Shown here one piece after another: positions 1-12,687 of a stretch of DNA of 64,000 nucleotides. The DNA is from Gorsachius magnificus (lineage: Eukaryota > Chordata > Aves > Pelecaniformes > Ardeidae): contig CM067084.1 in assembly GCA_034008185.1 (NCBI GenBank), positions 12,109,385 to 12,173,384 of the forward strand, read 5' to 3'. Numbering within the stretch: position 1 is the first letter of the stretch; every line of letters starts with the position of its first letter. Under the pieces are notes generated by a model. It saw only the letters and a program-made list of their open reading frames with translations, did no database searches and was not told the DNA's origin. A program made the translations under genes and the position numbers.

Positions 1-494
1 TTTAATTTTCAATGGGAAAGACCTCCTCATCACAATTTCCTCTTAGTTGAAAAGCAGCTGAACTTTTTTGTTTTCTGCTACTTAAAGAAAAATCAGAAGA
101 GACATCTCCAGTTGCAAAATGAAAGTTGATTGTTACATGTTATTATTAAAGAGAACCACAAGGTGTCTGTGATCATTTACATTAACTTTTTGGTGAAGAT
201 GAATTTTGTGACTGAATACTTCCTAGTACTTCTCCATTCTGATTTGCTATGTCAGATATGAAAAGTGGAAACTAAAATCTGTTAAGAATTTTACAGTAAA
301 ATGGTTCTGATTCAGAAAATGCCAAGCATTTCTGAAGTAGTTCTTTGGAAGAAGCTGATTTCAAAAAAAAGCTTTCACTGTAACTCAGTTTAATTCCTTG
401 TTAAATCCCTAGAGTGAACAAAAAAATTCCCAGAATAGCCAACTAAACATTAAGGTGCTCACTCTACAATTAAAATGTCTTCTTGCCTTGACAG
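1..494. other. AT-rich unique sequence, no gene seen
   Basis: No recognisable repeat or open frame is seen here. If the terminal-exon candidate at 596-731 (minus strand) is real, this stretch would belong to its 3' untranslated region or downstream flank. A minus-strand ATTAAA-like signal can be read around position 390, but it is weak support because the sequence is AT-rich. Confidence 0.4.
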
Positions 495-549
495 CAGCAA
501 ACACCTGTACCTGTGCCACCAGCAAACACCTGTACCTGTGCCACCAGCA
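495..549. repeat. 25-bp tandem repeat, about 2.2 copies
   Basis: Two perfect copies of a 25-bp unit (496-520 and 521-545, beginning AGCAAACACCTG and ending GTGCCACC) are followed by the first four bases of a third copy. The unit is GC-richer than its surroundings. It lies just downstream, on the minus strand, of the stop codon of the candidate exon at 596-731, so it would fall in that transcript's 3' untranslated region. Perfect identity suggests a recent duplication, and copy number may vary between individuals. Confidence 0.9.
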
Positions 550-595
550 GTCCTGCAAAGTGTTTGGTGATACTGCAGTTAGGGCACCCAGTCCT

Positions 596-731
596 TCAGC
601 ATCTATTGGCTTCCAGTTGTAACGGCAAGAGCTCTTCTATCATCACTGTGGCTTCCTCACTGTTACCATCACCCAGTTTCTCAAGCAAGATAATTCTGAC
701 AAGTTGGTCATTTCTTCGTTGTTCAGGGCAT
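596..731 (-). CDS. candidate terminal coding exon of an unidentified protein
   Basis: On the minus strand a good 3' splice site precedes this segment: a branch-like ATTAAC, a pyrimidine-rich stretch and TTGTTGCAG ending at 732. The segment then opens with one base completing a codon, followed by 44 codons and TGA (596-598). The peptide is charged and helix-prone, with QRRNDQLVRIILLEKLG in the middle, then an acidic stretch GNSEEATVMIEELLPLQ and a C-terminal EANRC. No family is recognised. The entry phase (two bases carried in) fits the exit phase of the candidate exon at 38501-38555. A second frame through the same segment is also open for about 30 codons, which lowers confidence. It could equally be chance open sequence or a decayed retrocopy. 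Confidence 0.25.
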
Positions 732-3700
732 CTGCAACAAGTACAGAAGAGTAACAAAGAGTTAATATATGGCATAACTCTAGCTACTGTTCCAGATTTG
801 CACCTGAATCCCTTTCACAAAATACATACAAAATCATATCGAAGCAGGTGTTGACAAGGGACAGGATATGACTCTGTTCTGACACTTCTGAAAGTACATT
901 GATCAGTTAAACCCCAAATATATCACATTTTCTTTACTGCTTATTCATAGAGACAAAGTGTATTGATACTCCCAATGAGTGGGAGGTCTAAAAAACCGAG
1001 ACTTTTTTCTATTTTTTTGGTCTGGTGTCTACCTCCACCAGGCTGAGCTCAAGTGTGACTACCACAACTGCAACACTCACGTTAACTTTTTCCCTTTTCC
1101 ATGAAAACTCCTTATTTGTCTCTCTTAGCTTATTTTATTCCTTTTTTTGTAGCTTTTTTTTTTGTCACCTGGTTTTGTCAGAAAAGACTGAGGGGTTTTT
1201 TTTTCTTTTTTGACACAGCTGTGAGTCCACAGATATAGAAGCAGTGATAGAAGAAATGACTTAAAGAAAAACCCTGACACCTGTACAACTACGTCATGTG
1301 CTGGTGTGCCTGATGTCACTCTTCCCTCAGTACTAAAGTTTAAATTATGAGTCTACAAGAGAAAAATAAACAATTTTCTAAGCCTTTGTGGTTTTTTTCT
1401 CGCTATGTCCTCACACTCCCCTTTCGTCTTTAGGGAATCAGCATTGTTCCCCAACTGTAAAAATAAGAATATAATCTCAAGGCTACATCTCCTAAAATTT
1501 CTTGCAGTTAAAATATGGCTGACTAATCCTCAGCTGGAGGCAGAGTCTGCATTCTCCAAAAATTTCCATTAAAAAACTATCCCCCAGAGAGATGAAATAA
1601 AGCTGATATTAATTCCCGTTCAGTTCAGAAAGAATGACCTTGATATTCTACTTTATATGTATTTGTAAAGAAAATGTCATTAAGAGGTGGTTATTCCAAA
1701 AAGTTGGCATTCTTCCACTGCCTCTCACCTTCCAGTTATGCCAAGATTACCTTTGCAGAAATTAACGCATCTACATCAAAATAAAATTCCTTTTGTTGAC
1801 AGGATAAACTAGTGCTCGATCTTTCTGGATATATTATGTTTATGCTTCAGGTTTGTACCAGCACTGGTTTGTACTGTTATATTTGTACCACAATATTTCC
1901 TGAAGAACAGCGCACTTTATTTCTGGTTTGGTGGATGGATAGCTAATGGGAGAAGGTGGAATGGATTGAATACTTCAGTCCATTTGCTGGTGTGTACTGG
2001 GGTGCCTTGCTGCACTGAGAAACTTCAATGCACAGCATAAATACAGCACCTTTAATCCTTGTGTTATCTGCTTACATATACCTACCCTTCCCATCATCCT
2101 TCCAATCAGAGAAGGTTTCTGATGTTATTTTTTCTTAATATTTTCCTATTGTATAATCTCTTGAATGTATTTGGCTATACTATTTTTTCCTGAGTAGGTC
2201 TGGATGTTTGCAAAATGTTAAGAAAATACAGAGTTTCAGTACTGTTTGACATGGTTTGTTTAATGAGAGAATAAATCAGTCCTTAGGGCTGAAAGACTTC
2301 TTTAGAACTCCAGTGGACATTTAATTCTGTCAAATAGTCCTGCTGTGACACAGTAGAAGTATTTTCTACAGTTCTGTGGAGCAGATACATGACAAGACTC
2401 TTTCATTACACAATTGATAGCACAAACTCTAGAGCAAAATGGCTAACTCCATTTCTTGCCAGACTTTTCTTATGTAGCTCTGTTACGACTGATCTCAGCC
2501 TCCTGTCATTTCTTTTCTTCCTGCTTTCATCAGAACATGCATATAAAGAGCATGGAAGTATTTCCCCCTAGACCTCTAGGATTTTACAAAAACTTTCTGT
2601 TCAAAGCTAGGAATGTGACATAACATTCAATCAATCCTTTCAAAGATATGCAATTTCCTTAGTATGTAGGAAGATTTCACTTGTGAGTGGAGAGAAATTG
2701 AATTGCCTTATTTCCTTATTCTAAATTCCAATCTCAAGTAGTTTTCTTTACTAGATCCATCTTAATTTTTAGCGTATAATTATCTTGACAGAATTTATTT
2801 TTACAAATACAAAATTAGTTTTAGCATGAAAAATTAACTGTATGAAGCGAGAATTCAATTTCCAACGTAGTAGTACTTCCAAGATAATTTTTTTAAAGGA
2901 AATGCAACGCTTTAGAATGGAAATCTGCTTAGTTACACAGATGTGTTAAAAACAACCAGAATTTTCCTGTAATAATTAGAAATACCCCAGGTAGTTTGGA
3001 CAAGGGAGAAGAAGAAACCCAAAATAATCCCCAGTTTATAGATGCAAGCAATGAATTTGTGTGAAACTGTTAGCAGTGACAAAGAAGGAGGAAGATGAAG
3101 AGGTTCAGGAAAAAGAAAAATTTTATTCTGGCCACAATTACTTCCTTGACCTCTAATACAAAGAAGCTAAAATGTTGGACTAGCTGGAAATATGTGGTGC
3201 AGTGACTCAGTATATGAGGACACCACCATTTCCTTTTGAGTAAATAGGAAATTTACTCCGCTGAAAAAAAAGGACATAGCGGGGAAAGTGGACTTCTGGG
3301 TTCACAGAGTTAATTTATTTTCTCTTTTGGACTGGTCTATGAACAGAATAAGTTTTGTTTCCTTCTTTACCCAGGCTATCTGATAAACCATAGCGTTACT
3401 ATAACAATATATAGTGTTTCCATAAAGAATTACCTAATCTGTTAGCAGTAGATACAAATCAAGATTGTATTTCCTAAAACCAGATATCTTCTGACTCATT
3501 TTACACTGTTGGTATCTAAACCATATTTTGCATAATTATTCCTCTTAATTATTATATTTAATTGACACACTTATTCATCAGATAGAAGAAAAAAATATTT
3601 TTTTACTTTATGGCATTGTTTCAAATCCCTACTCTCTATGAATGTAATGTAAATCTTTCACATTTAATCTCTTTGAAGCAAGACCTAAAGAAGTATTGTA

Positions 3701-6257
3701 TTTTAATGCTATTCCTCGCTAATAATTATTTTATAAACTGCCGCTTCATTCTAGAAGAATTAGTTGATTCCCCTCTATAATGACAGCGATGCAAACAATA
3801 AGAACTCACTTTCAGCAAAATCAAATGTATCTCTTAGGAACACATTCTGTAAGTGTCCATCCTGATTAATGTATTACTGTTTGATCTAGCTTTCTTTTTT
3901 CCCTTTAAACAATCTACCACCTTCCATATCTTCAAACACACAAGACCCTTTAGAATGTCAAGTTGTTCAGGATATTGGGTAAATCAGAATTATATTGAAT
4001 TCTTAGGTGAAAAAGTGTACTTCTGCTAAATGATAAATATCTAGGGTTTTTTTTTCTTTTACCCTCTCATAAATATGAAATAAGGAATTAAACAAGGATG
4101 AACATACGATCAGTCTGATGCAGGTACCATTTTTCTCACACAAAATTACACTCTCTTTTTGTATGAGTGAAGGCTGATTTGAGATGGATGAAGTGCAGCA
4201 GAAAGAACTCAACAAAGGAGCAAGGCATAAATTACTCCGCTTTAATTTGGCCAATGGAAGTGAGAGTAAAAAACTGTTATTTACTGCCCATTATTCAAAC
4301 TTATTAAATAAAATAGCTGTCACTATTTTGCTATGCCTCCACTGCAGTGAAATGAAGCTCTTCTAGATCTCAGATCTAGAGGATGGATGTCAGAGGTACA
4401 CCTATAATACAGGGCAAGGAATGTGTTTTACAAAGAAGTTCTTCATATAAACACTCTCTCTTTGCTCACTTCAATGTAAAAATAACATATTACACACATC
4501 CTTTCCTTTACATCCCCCACATCACAGTTATTTTTAATCTTGAAAGCACAGACTATAATTTAAAAAGAAGCTCAACTTAGTCTCCTAAATCTATACTTGG
4601 TTTTCATATTTATAATTTTATATGCATATAAATTTGCACACCTGTATGCACATATATGAATTATATACATATATACATGTAAACCAAATTTATATATAAA
4701 AAAAAACTAAATTGGAAACTAGGGAAGTTTCTCCATAGAAAATGCATGCATAGATATGCTTAATTACACAGCAGCTGAATACAAAGCAGCTCTCACTTGA
4801 ATTAATACCTCTCCTTTTGAAATCAATGTAAGCCACTGAGTGAACATCTGTCTCGAACATCAAGTCATTCAAAGATATGTAGATCTGAATCTAAGCAGCT
4901 GTCATTAAATGTGTACTTTTTAAAGCATGTCCAGCATGCAGTGAACTTATCTCTCAATTTAAACAATAAAATTAGGTAATGTGAGATATCCTGAAATACT
5001 ACTTTAAGCAGTTTCACACCCCTTTCATTCTGATAATGTTCTTATTACCTATGACACCTACAAAGATTATATTGAAGATAAGAAATATAAAACTAGATGT
5101 TTCTGTGATAATGACTCTATCAGTTAAGGCACAGTAAAGACCTCCTTATTTCTTTTACAGAGGCAATTAGTTTAGGGTATTGGGGGTTTTTTTTTAGATT
5201 TTTCCTCATGTAAGAGAAGTGCACAGCCAAAGAAAGAAGAAATAAGTGAATAAGGAATTTGTGACCACTGTAAATGCTACAGTCTTCGTTTTTAAGCAGT
5301 TTTCAACCTTAGTTTTTTTCCTGTGTCACTGCAGTATTACATGTATAATCTAGAAAATAAGATTCCACAGACAACAATGGGTTCTTCATATTTGTACATA
5401 TAATGGAGGTGGAATTTCTGCCTAAATGTCAACACACTGTGTGCATTAGTTTCAGCATTGTCAGCCTGCTGTAATTAATTGCTGTCTTGAAAGCAGCAAT
5501 GGAACTATCACTCAGGACTAGTTCCAGTAGTATCAGACAAACAAAAAAGCACACTATGTAGTAAAAATCTGTCAAATATTTCTCCTCCTATGACCACACA
5601 TAGTTACTTCTACTCCTTCTATGTCCGCAGTGTTAGGATTTTGTGGATTTATAAAAGACTTCATAAAAATTAAATTATACCAGCCAACTTTCTTGTAATT
5701 TGAAAGATTGAAATACTATCTAGAAAGAAATTTACAAAGGGTAGGTGATAAAAGAAGCTGTGAGCTAAGTTTGCCTCAAGAGGTTTCTGTTCCATGAGTC
5801 TTTACAGCTCCATCTTCTGATTCCTCAAGCCTTGTTTTATCTTGGTTACAGAAATACAGGAGAACTTCGAAGTTCCTAGATCTTTTATTCTCAACCCGTT
5901 CATAAACATTCCATCAAGGTTGCTTAAAACACCATCTTTAAAGTTTCTTTTGTTACAAGAAGAGCATAAGATAACTTTGCAGATAGAGAGGGTCACAGTA
6001 TTTTCATCAAAAGTAGACCTTGGCAAAAGCAAAATTCTAGAAACAGCCCAAGATGATTTCAAGAAGTGATATGCACTACATTATAGACTCACATTTGGCC
6101 TGGGTTTAAGCAGTAGATGACCCACCGTTACACAGACTGACCCACGTTGTCTTCAGGGCTTAACAATGAGTGCCAATCACAAAACACTGGATAAGACCAG
6201 TGCCTTCCTGTGTGAGCAACTAGGATTTAACTATGTGGAATGAAATCAGAGACTTAC
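732..6257. other. unique AT-rich sequence, no gene seen
   Basis: No transposon of a family I know and no convincing exon is visible. It contains short homopolymer runs, an AT-rich stretch with TATA-type dinucleotides around 4590-4710 and one short perfect palindrome (4362-4380). The open frames here are under 90 codons, overlap on both strands and lack codon character, so they are left out. Confidence 0.5.
4362..4380. repeat. perfect 9-bp inverted repeat with 1-base spacer
   Basis: TCTAGATCT is followed by one C and then AGATCTAGA. The two arms are exact reverse complements. Function is unknown; this may be chance, although 9-bp arms with a single-base spacer are uncommon. Confidence 0.85.
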
Positions 6258-6387
6258 CGAAGCAGAAGCACAGTGCGGAGTGGAAATTCACAGCGTCATG
6301 TTGAAGTGAAGACCAGAGCCACCTCCCAGGACACAAAGAGATAAAGGAGAGCAGGCTTCAGCATTGCTCTGCAAGTCTGCATGGAGA
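6258..6387 (-). ncRNA. candidate noncoding exon
   Basis: On the minus strand a pyrimidine-rich acceptor (GTTGTCCTTCAG) ends at 6388, and a consensus donor GTAAGTCT starts at 6257, bracketing 130 bases. All three frames contain a stop before the donor, so an internal coding exon is excluded; an untranslated or long-noncoding RNA exon remains possible. The segment is GC-richer than its flanks. The only evidence is the pair of splice-like sites. Confidence 0.12.
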
Positions 6388-9300
6388 CTGAAGGACAACA
6401 TAGGGGGATCCACCGAGGTGGAAACAACACAAAAAGACTCAATCCATATTGAATAGGGAAATACCGGAAAGGTTTGTTTTCATTCCAAAACAGAACAGAA
6501 ACAAGAACCTTGAAAACTGCAGTGAAACTGAATTGTTCTCTGGACACCTCTGATTCAGGGAGTGCTTTTTCAGCAATATCACAATTACATTCTCATCAGA
6601 TGAACACCTTAACCAGATTGGAATTTGTAGAAGACAGAGTTATTATTTCTGTTCTTAGCAGAAATCAACTATAGGAGTTCCTGTATTGTTACATCCCCTG
6701 TATAGGTTTTTTCTTTTGTTTTGTTTTAGTTTTGTGCTATTTTTTTAAGACAGTTCTTAGATTTACAAGGCCTGAAAAAAAAAATTAAAAATTAATAACA
6801 ATCATTTCTGTACCGTGTGCTTTTATGCGGGAGCTATGACTGCAAAATTGCTTCTATCTAATAATCTACTGAATTCTAATTTTCCTGAGTTTCTATGTAC
6901 ACAATATCCAAAAGTGTTGTTAAATCACTATTTACTCTAATAGAACCACAGTTATGATAGTGATCACTTAACTTGCTCCTTTGGTTTTCTCATCAGAGTT
7001 TTTTTGCTGATGCCTCAATTTTCCATGTTTTTTGCTCTACTTACTTTCAATGAAAGTTCTTAGATGTGTTTGATAACACATCTACCATGTGTCTGTTCTT
7101 TGGAAAAATCTTTTAAAATGAAGACTACCCAAATCATTGGTGAAGACAGCTTTGGATTATTAGTAGTATTTCTAAGAACTTTTAAGAAATTGGTAATGAG
7201 AAAAATTGAGAATTTTCCTGAGATGTTTTTCAAGATTATGTATCTCTGAAATGATTTTACATTACTGGTGCATTAACAAATGTATTACACCACCAAAACT
7301 TAGAATAATTTAGAAACCAGTTTCTAGAAAAAAATATACATGGACCAAGCATAAGTTTGCAAATTAAATATTCAGAATACTAAGCTGCAGAATTCTGTTT
7401 GGTCATTTCAGAGCTACTAATTACCATTTTATTGATAGATTGGTTCCTGTAGTCCAATTGACTGACGTACTTTCTTTGACTAACTGTTAGGGCCAGAGTT
7501 TGCTTTCTTAGAGTAAATATGCATTACAGTTTCCAAAAGATGTCATTTATACCCAGGGGCAAAGTACAGGACTGCACTGATTTACAATTTCTCTTAAAAA
7601 TATGGATTTAAAAATATACTGTTATTCAACTAGTCTCCTGTAAGTTGTAAGAGCTACTTTAATTTGCATTGGGTATACTTCAATCAATTTACTAATTCAT
7701 AGCTATGTTTCTTCCTGCCTTCATTAAAGCACACACACTAACCTGCTTGATATTCACTTTTGCTCTTTTTGTTTGCTTGCTTGTTTGTAAGACATAAACC
7801 GTTTGAATTACAAGGTTCTTACATTAGCTTTTTAAAAGAAATTGAACTCTAGACTTAGACTTAAAAATAATTTATATTTATGGGGGGGTACTTAATTACA
7901 CAGTATATAGATAATGTAATCAGATCTTAAGAAATTATATGCACTGTGGTCAGCAAATATTTGATACTCAAGAGCTACCTATTACATTCACTAAGTTGGT
8001 GGTCTTTTCATATTGATATTTCTATAGAACCTAAGATTTTCATCTTCACATACAGACAAAAATATTGACAAAGAGCGCAAGAAATGCTTAAGTAGCCAGC
8101 AGGTAACACACCATCTTCCTAAAGGGTTGCACTGTGACCATGTACAGATATGGTTTAAAAATGCTCAAAACTCACATTTCACTCAAAAAATTTCACTCTC
8201 CCATCACCCAGTTACTTACAAAGATTTATTCTGATTGAATAAACCCCGACTTTTTTATGTGACTCCTTTAATACATTAGTGTAATTCTTTTACTGAGAGA
8301 ATCAAATCTAAGAGCACTTCACTGATGAGGTCCAACCATTGCATCACTCATCCCTATTTCATATTTCTTGCCTTACTCTGTGGAGGCAAGAGAATTTCCC
8401 CCCTTTTTGGAAATTTGTAACAACAAGCAAGTTTTTATCTGCCTCTTCTATGACTTTGTGAATTTTATATGCCAGGTTTTCATTCCTGAGGCACACTGCT
8501 CACCTTCATTTTAAACAGAGTGTTAAGTAAATACAAAATAATCAATAGAAGAGGTAGAAACAACAATGCACATACTGGAATTTTAATATAAAGTTCGAGA
8601 TCATCTAATCAAGAAATACGCAGTATATCCCAGATTAGTTAATTGGTCTTGACTGACTCAGATGTAATGGCCAAGGAACAGATTTCCATACTGTGCTGAG
8701 AGAGGGCATCCCTCCTCCTTCTCCCTTTTATTAGCCATGGACGTAACTAACCTAGATATTTTAAAATCTGTAAAGACTGCAATTTAATTTGCATTGATTG
8801 GCACTTCTTATTTGATATATTCACATGGGCTGGTTTTTTTTTGTCTGAGTTGCTTACGCTGAAAACCCCACAAATTTTATCAGAATAACATACATTACCA
8901 TGAACAGCAGAGTTTAATTATACTTTTGCTTTCCTTAAGATTTCTCTTTGCAGTTCAGTCCTCATTTCATTCCCTTTTCATTTCACAGAGAACATTCTGA
9001 GAACATGTTAGGACAGCCTGGGATTTTTTGCCTTTTTTTTTAATAGAAACTTAAAATGACTGCCATAACCAGTAACAATACAGACAAATACTGCAAAAGT
9101 ACCCCAAAAGCGTATTTACAAAACTTATTCAAGACCACCATATTCAGCTGAGCGAAAGGTCCCTTTTGCATAGTCTGCTCTGAGTCAATAACAGCTACTG
9201 GAGATAGAAGTGTAAACCAGCTCAGTCTATGGTGCATCCTTCCAGCTTCTAGCACTTGTGACTGTTAATTCAGAGACTACGTATACTCTTGCTGTATTTG

Positions 9301-11244
9301 TGAAATAAAATATTAAAACTACATTGTTACTTTCCATCTTGACAACCACCAATGCCTTGACTCCATTAAGAGTAGGGTTCGATTATACTAAGTACAGTAC
9401 AAACATAAAATCTCTGCCATAAAGAATTATCTAACAAAAATTTACTAGAGAAAGTCTAACAGGGCTAATGGGAGTTTAGGAATGGGAGGGGGAAAAAAAA
9501 TATAAAAAGCTTACCTTACATGGCTTTTCAGATAAACTGCTGCAAAGAAATTTGGTATTCAAACTGCTCTCTTTTTCAACTGGTTAATAGCCGTCCTTTG
9601 TGATTTAATCTGTGCAGTAAGGTAGCAGAGACTACGTTTTGTTCATATTTGTGGAATAACTGGCTAACCAAGTGTTTCCTGATGGAGATCTCTCAAGCTG
9701 CAAGACAAAATTCAATTCCAACCGTATACAGTGTATAAAATTACTCGTTAAAGGACCTAGGCCTTCTCTCTTTTTTAATCCTAGAAAAAATGTTTTAGCA
9801 AAAATCATCTATTTGATAAAACTGTGTCAACATAAGTAATAATGTATAGAAGTAAAACTCCACAGAATTATAGGCAGATATTTTTCAAATTTTGTGTGCA
9901 GTTTCTTTGCTTTCAATGCATGACGGTGTGAAAAGAACAGCAAGTGCACTTTGAAAGAAAGATCGTAATTCTGAAATGAAAAATTCCTGTTTATTCAGTT
10001 TGATAGTAGACAGGGTACAGTGATAGTGTAGATTGTAGATGGATAACTGAGCAAAAAAAAAATGTATTTTTCTGAAGTGTAAGACTCACTCAGAGACCGA
10101 CTCTCATCCTCACAGAGCTGCCCACATGAACTTTCACTATTTGCCTTCAAACACCTTATAACCTTTAGTTTATTCAGATGATAAATCCCTTATAAGCAGT
10201 ATAAATCCTTTTCACCACTAAGTCCTTATTTCAAATTGAAAATCTAAGTTACATAACGTAGGACTCGGTTCAAACTACTCAGAGAACATTTCAATTCTTA
10301 ATTGCGCAAGGAATATGCTTTTTGTTCCTACGATAGCTCTTCTGGATGCAAAGTTACAACACTGGCAATGTTGCAATTTACAAAGACACTAATGAGCTTC
10401 TTTAAATAACACAGGTTATTAAAGTAACATTCTTCTGTTGTGATTTTACAGTGGCAGAGGAGTTTCACACAATGCGAGAGAGCATCATAATTTGCTTTTC
10501 TATTTTCTTTCTTTACTTCAGATAGGAAAAAATAGGAAGTGTCAAGTAACATGAAACTAATTTATTTCTATCAAATGTTCCTGTATTAAAGCTATTTTTT
10601 TTTTTTACGTAAAACAAGCAAATCAAAGGAGGGGGGGAATTCCTTCTCTGGACAAATACAAGCTCCCTTTATTGCTTTTCAGAATGTTACACATTTCCAA
10701 AATGACAGCAATACTCACTTGTGCCATCTTAGTCAAGTATTTATCAAAATACATTTATGGGTTTAAACCACTGAAAAACATTCAGATGGGGCATGTTTTA
10801 TATTTTGTTCCTCACATTGCACTTTTTTCAGGCAGCTTGAAGGAATATTGTTAATTTTTTTTGCATCAGAGATTTTATGGAAAAAACTAGATGCTTGAGG
10901 GCGACCTTTCAAATGCATAAGGGACCTGGCAAACAGCAGAAATTGAATTTTTTTAAGGAGGGAAACAATTCTTTTAAACAACTGCAATAGCTCCAGAAAC
11001 GATGGTAGGATTCAGATTGTTCAGTCTGTTTATGAAAAGTTACAGCAATTTCTAAAGAAGAGAGACCAAACACAATTGAAAGAAATATTGCTTCCAGTAA
11101 TCTACAGATTACACGGTACCAAATGCAACCACTGTATAAATAGGCATACCACTTTTAAGTTACAGGCACACTGAATCTCTTATAGCAAAGATTAATTTAA
11201 TCTACTCCTTAAAACGTCAAATCTCTTTTAAGTGCTTGCCATTT
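6388..11244. other. unique AT-rich sequence, no gene seen
   Basis: No repeat family or exon is recognised. A minus-strand site pair near 9513-9540 would enclose only 25 bases and is not accepted. Runs of A, T and G are present (for example the G run near 10630). Confidence 0.5.
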
Positions 11245-11270
11245 CTAAGGACAACAGCTAAGGACAACAG
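11245..11270. repeat. 13-bp perfect direct duplication at a CR1 tail
   Basis: CTAAGGACAACAG occurs twice back to back (11245-11257 and 11258-11270), immediately left of the CR1 fragment. On the minus strand this is the extreme 3' end of the element. It may be a short tail repeat of that CR1 subfamily or a later slippage duplication. Confidence 0.85.
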
Positions 11271-11465
11271 GTTAGATAAGACCTTTAAGATCATCAAGTC
11301 CAATTGTTACCCTAACCCTGCCATCCCACCACTAAACCATGTCCCTAAGCACCTCGTCTGCCTGGCTTTTAAATGGAGGGGGATGGGGACTCAACCACTT
11401 CCCTGGGCAGCCCATTCCAATGCTTGGCAACCCTTTCAGTGAAGAAATTTTTCCTAATGTTCATA
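11271..11465 (-). mobile_element. CR1 LINE fragment, 3' end, minus orientation
   Basis: The plus strand reads as the reverse complement of an avian CR1 3' region. Blocks such as AAGATCATCAAGTCCAA, ACCATGTCCCTAAGCAC, CCACTTCCCTGGGCAGCC and TGAAGAAATTTTTCCTAAT follow one another in the order known for older CR1 subfamilies. It is truncated at its 5' side, as most CR1 copies are, and is diverged. Weak similarity may continue to about 11580 (CCTATGACGGTTGTTACTGG), but that part is uncertain. It encodes nothing intact. Retrotransposition used a reverse transcriptase supplied in trans, and the copy is now inert. Confidence 0.9.
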
Positions 11466-11858
11466 ATGGTATGAACAGTCTCGACAGTGTTTTCATATGT
11501 GACAGAAATTTTGCATCTTGATTTTCTTTGGCCTCCCTTCTCCTACCACCTATGACGGTTGTTACTGGGTGGTTTGACATTTGTCCTCTGCCCTTCCCTC
11601 CCCAAACTTCAGCAGCCACTACAGGCAGCATTTGATCATGAAGGTGTCCATCAGGGCTTTATAGGTAGCGTCTGGTCCAAGCGCTATGCCTAAAGAGTCT
11701 GTGGTAGGATAATCAAATTCATCCTAAACTGTATTACAACATGCAATTTAAATTTTATGATTTAATGGCAGACATGTCTTAAATACATAAATAAATCACC
11801 TTGATTATTTTTTTAAATACAAAATATAAAGAGGTCCCATCATGTAAAATAATTACTA

Positions 11859-11891
11859 AGTATTTATCAAAAATCAAGCTTGATAAATACT
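11859..11891. repeat. 12-bp inverted repeat with nested palindrome
   Basis: AGTATTTATCAA (11859-11870) and TTGATAAATACT (11880-11891) are exact reverse complements around a 9-base loop. A second perfect palindrome, ATCAAGCTTGAT, overlaps the loop and right arm. It could form a stable hairpin in single-stranded DNA or RNA. It is not part of any transposon I recognise. Confidence 0.9.
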
Positions 11892-12638
11892 CAGGTATGC
11901 CCTAAATGTTTCATGTCCTCTGAAGAAATCAAGTTTCATAAATTTCTCTTTTCCTAGACAAGCTGCCTCTCATATTAAGTTAGGCATTGAAACCGGGTGT
12001 TGGATATTCCACCGTAAGATTAATTTCTGCAGAACTCTACAGGTTACAAGGGTGAGATGTCTGAGAACAGACTGGGATTCTGAGAAATCATGTATGACAA
12101 TAGTAATGTGTAACCTACCGGATAATCACATTCCCATTTGAAATTGTCCAAACACCAACTGTGGAAAATAATATTTCACAGGTTTTCACAGTTTTATTCA
12201 CTTTTCACTGAAATCCAGTAAACCCACAGAAAACAGATGGAGAAACAATCAGGAACCCAACAAAAATGTAAATATAAAATTTCACACAACTGAAAATGTT
12301 TTGCAGAATTACCAAAGGAATACTTTGATATTGTTTCAACTGTTAGAAGAACATCTAGTTTAGGATTTCAAATTAAACAGCTTATTTGCATACGGTGGTT
12401 TCTATGATTGTCAGTTATTCTTTAAATAGGTTTGGAAAGCCAAACCACAGAATTTGATTTAGAATCACAGGAAACTACCTACTTGCATGGCTTTCCTTGA
12501 GATTTGTCTTTCAAAAAATCCTTATTTTTGCTCCACCTCATTAGACAACAGTTTCTGAAACTGGTTGAGATACTCTTGAGAATCCAAGTGAAGGGAAAAC
12601 TGGTATTTCCATTCTCATTAACAATTTTTCTTATTTAG

Positions 12639-12687
12639 GAAACCAAAATTTATCAGCACAGAAAGAGAACAAACCAGACATTAATAT
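12639..12687 (+). CDS. small splice-bracketed open segment (weak exon candidate)
   Basis: A good acceptor (branch-like CATTAAC, then AATTTTTCTTATTTAG) precedes the segment and GTAAGTATAA follows it. Two frames are open. The more protein-like one reads NQNLSAQKENKPDIN, hydrophilic and lysine/asparagine-rich. At 49 bases it changes phase, and no plus-strand partner exon is evident. No family is recognised. Probably chance, but the splice sites are among the better ones in the window. Confidence 0.12.

Noticed and set aside
513..854. 113-codon plus-strand frame
   Set aside because: It begins inside the 25-bp tandem repeat and overlaps the better-supported opposite-strand exon candidate.
9513..9540. 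Minus-strand acceptor and donor enclosing 25 bases
   Set aside because: Too short for a typical exon and phase-incompatible with the other minus-strand candidates.
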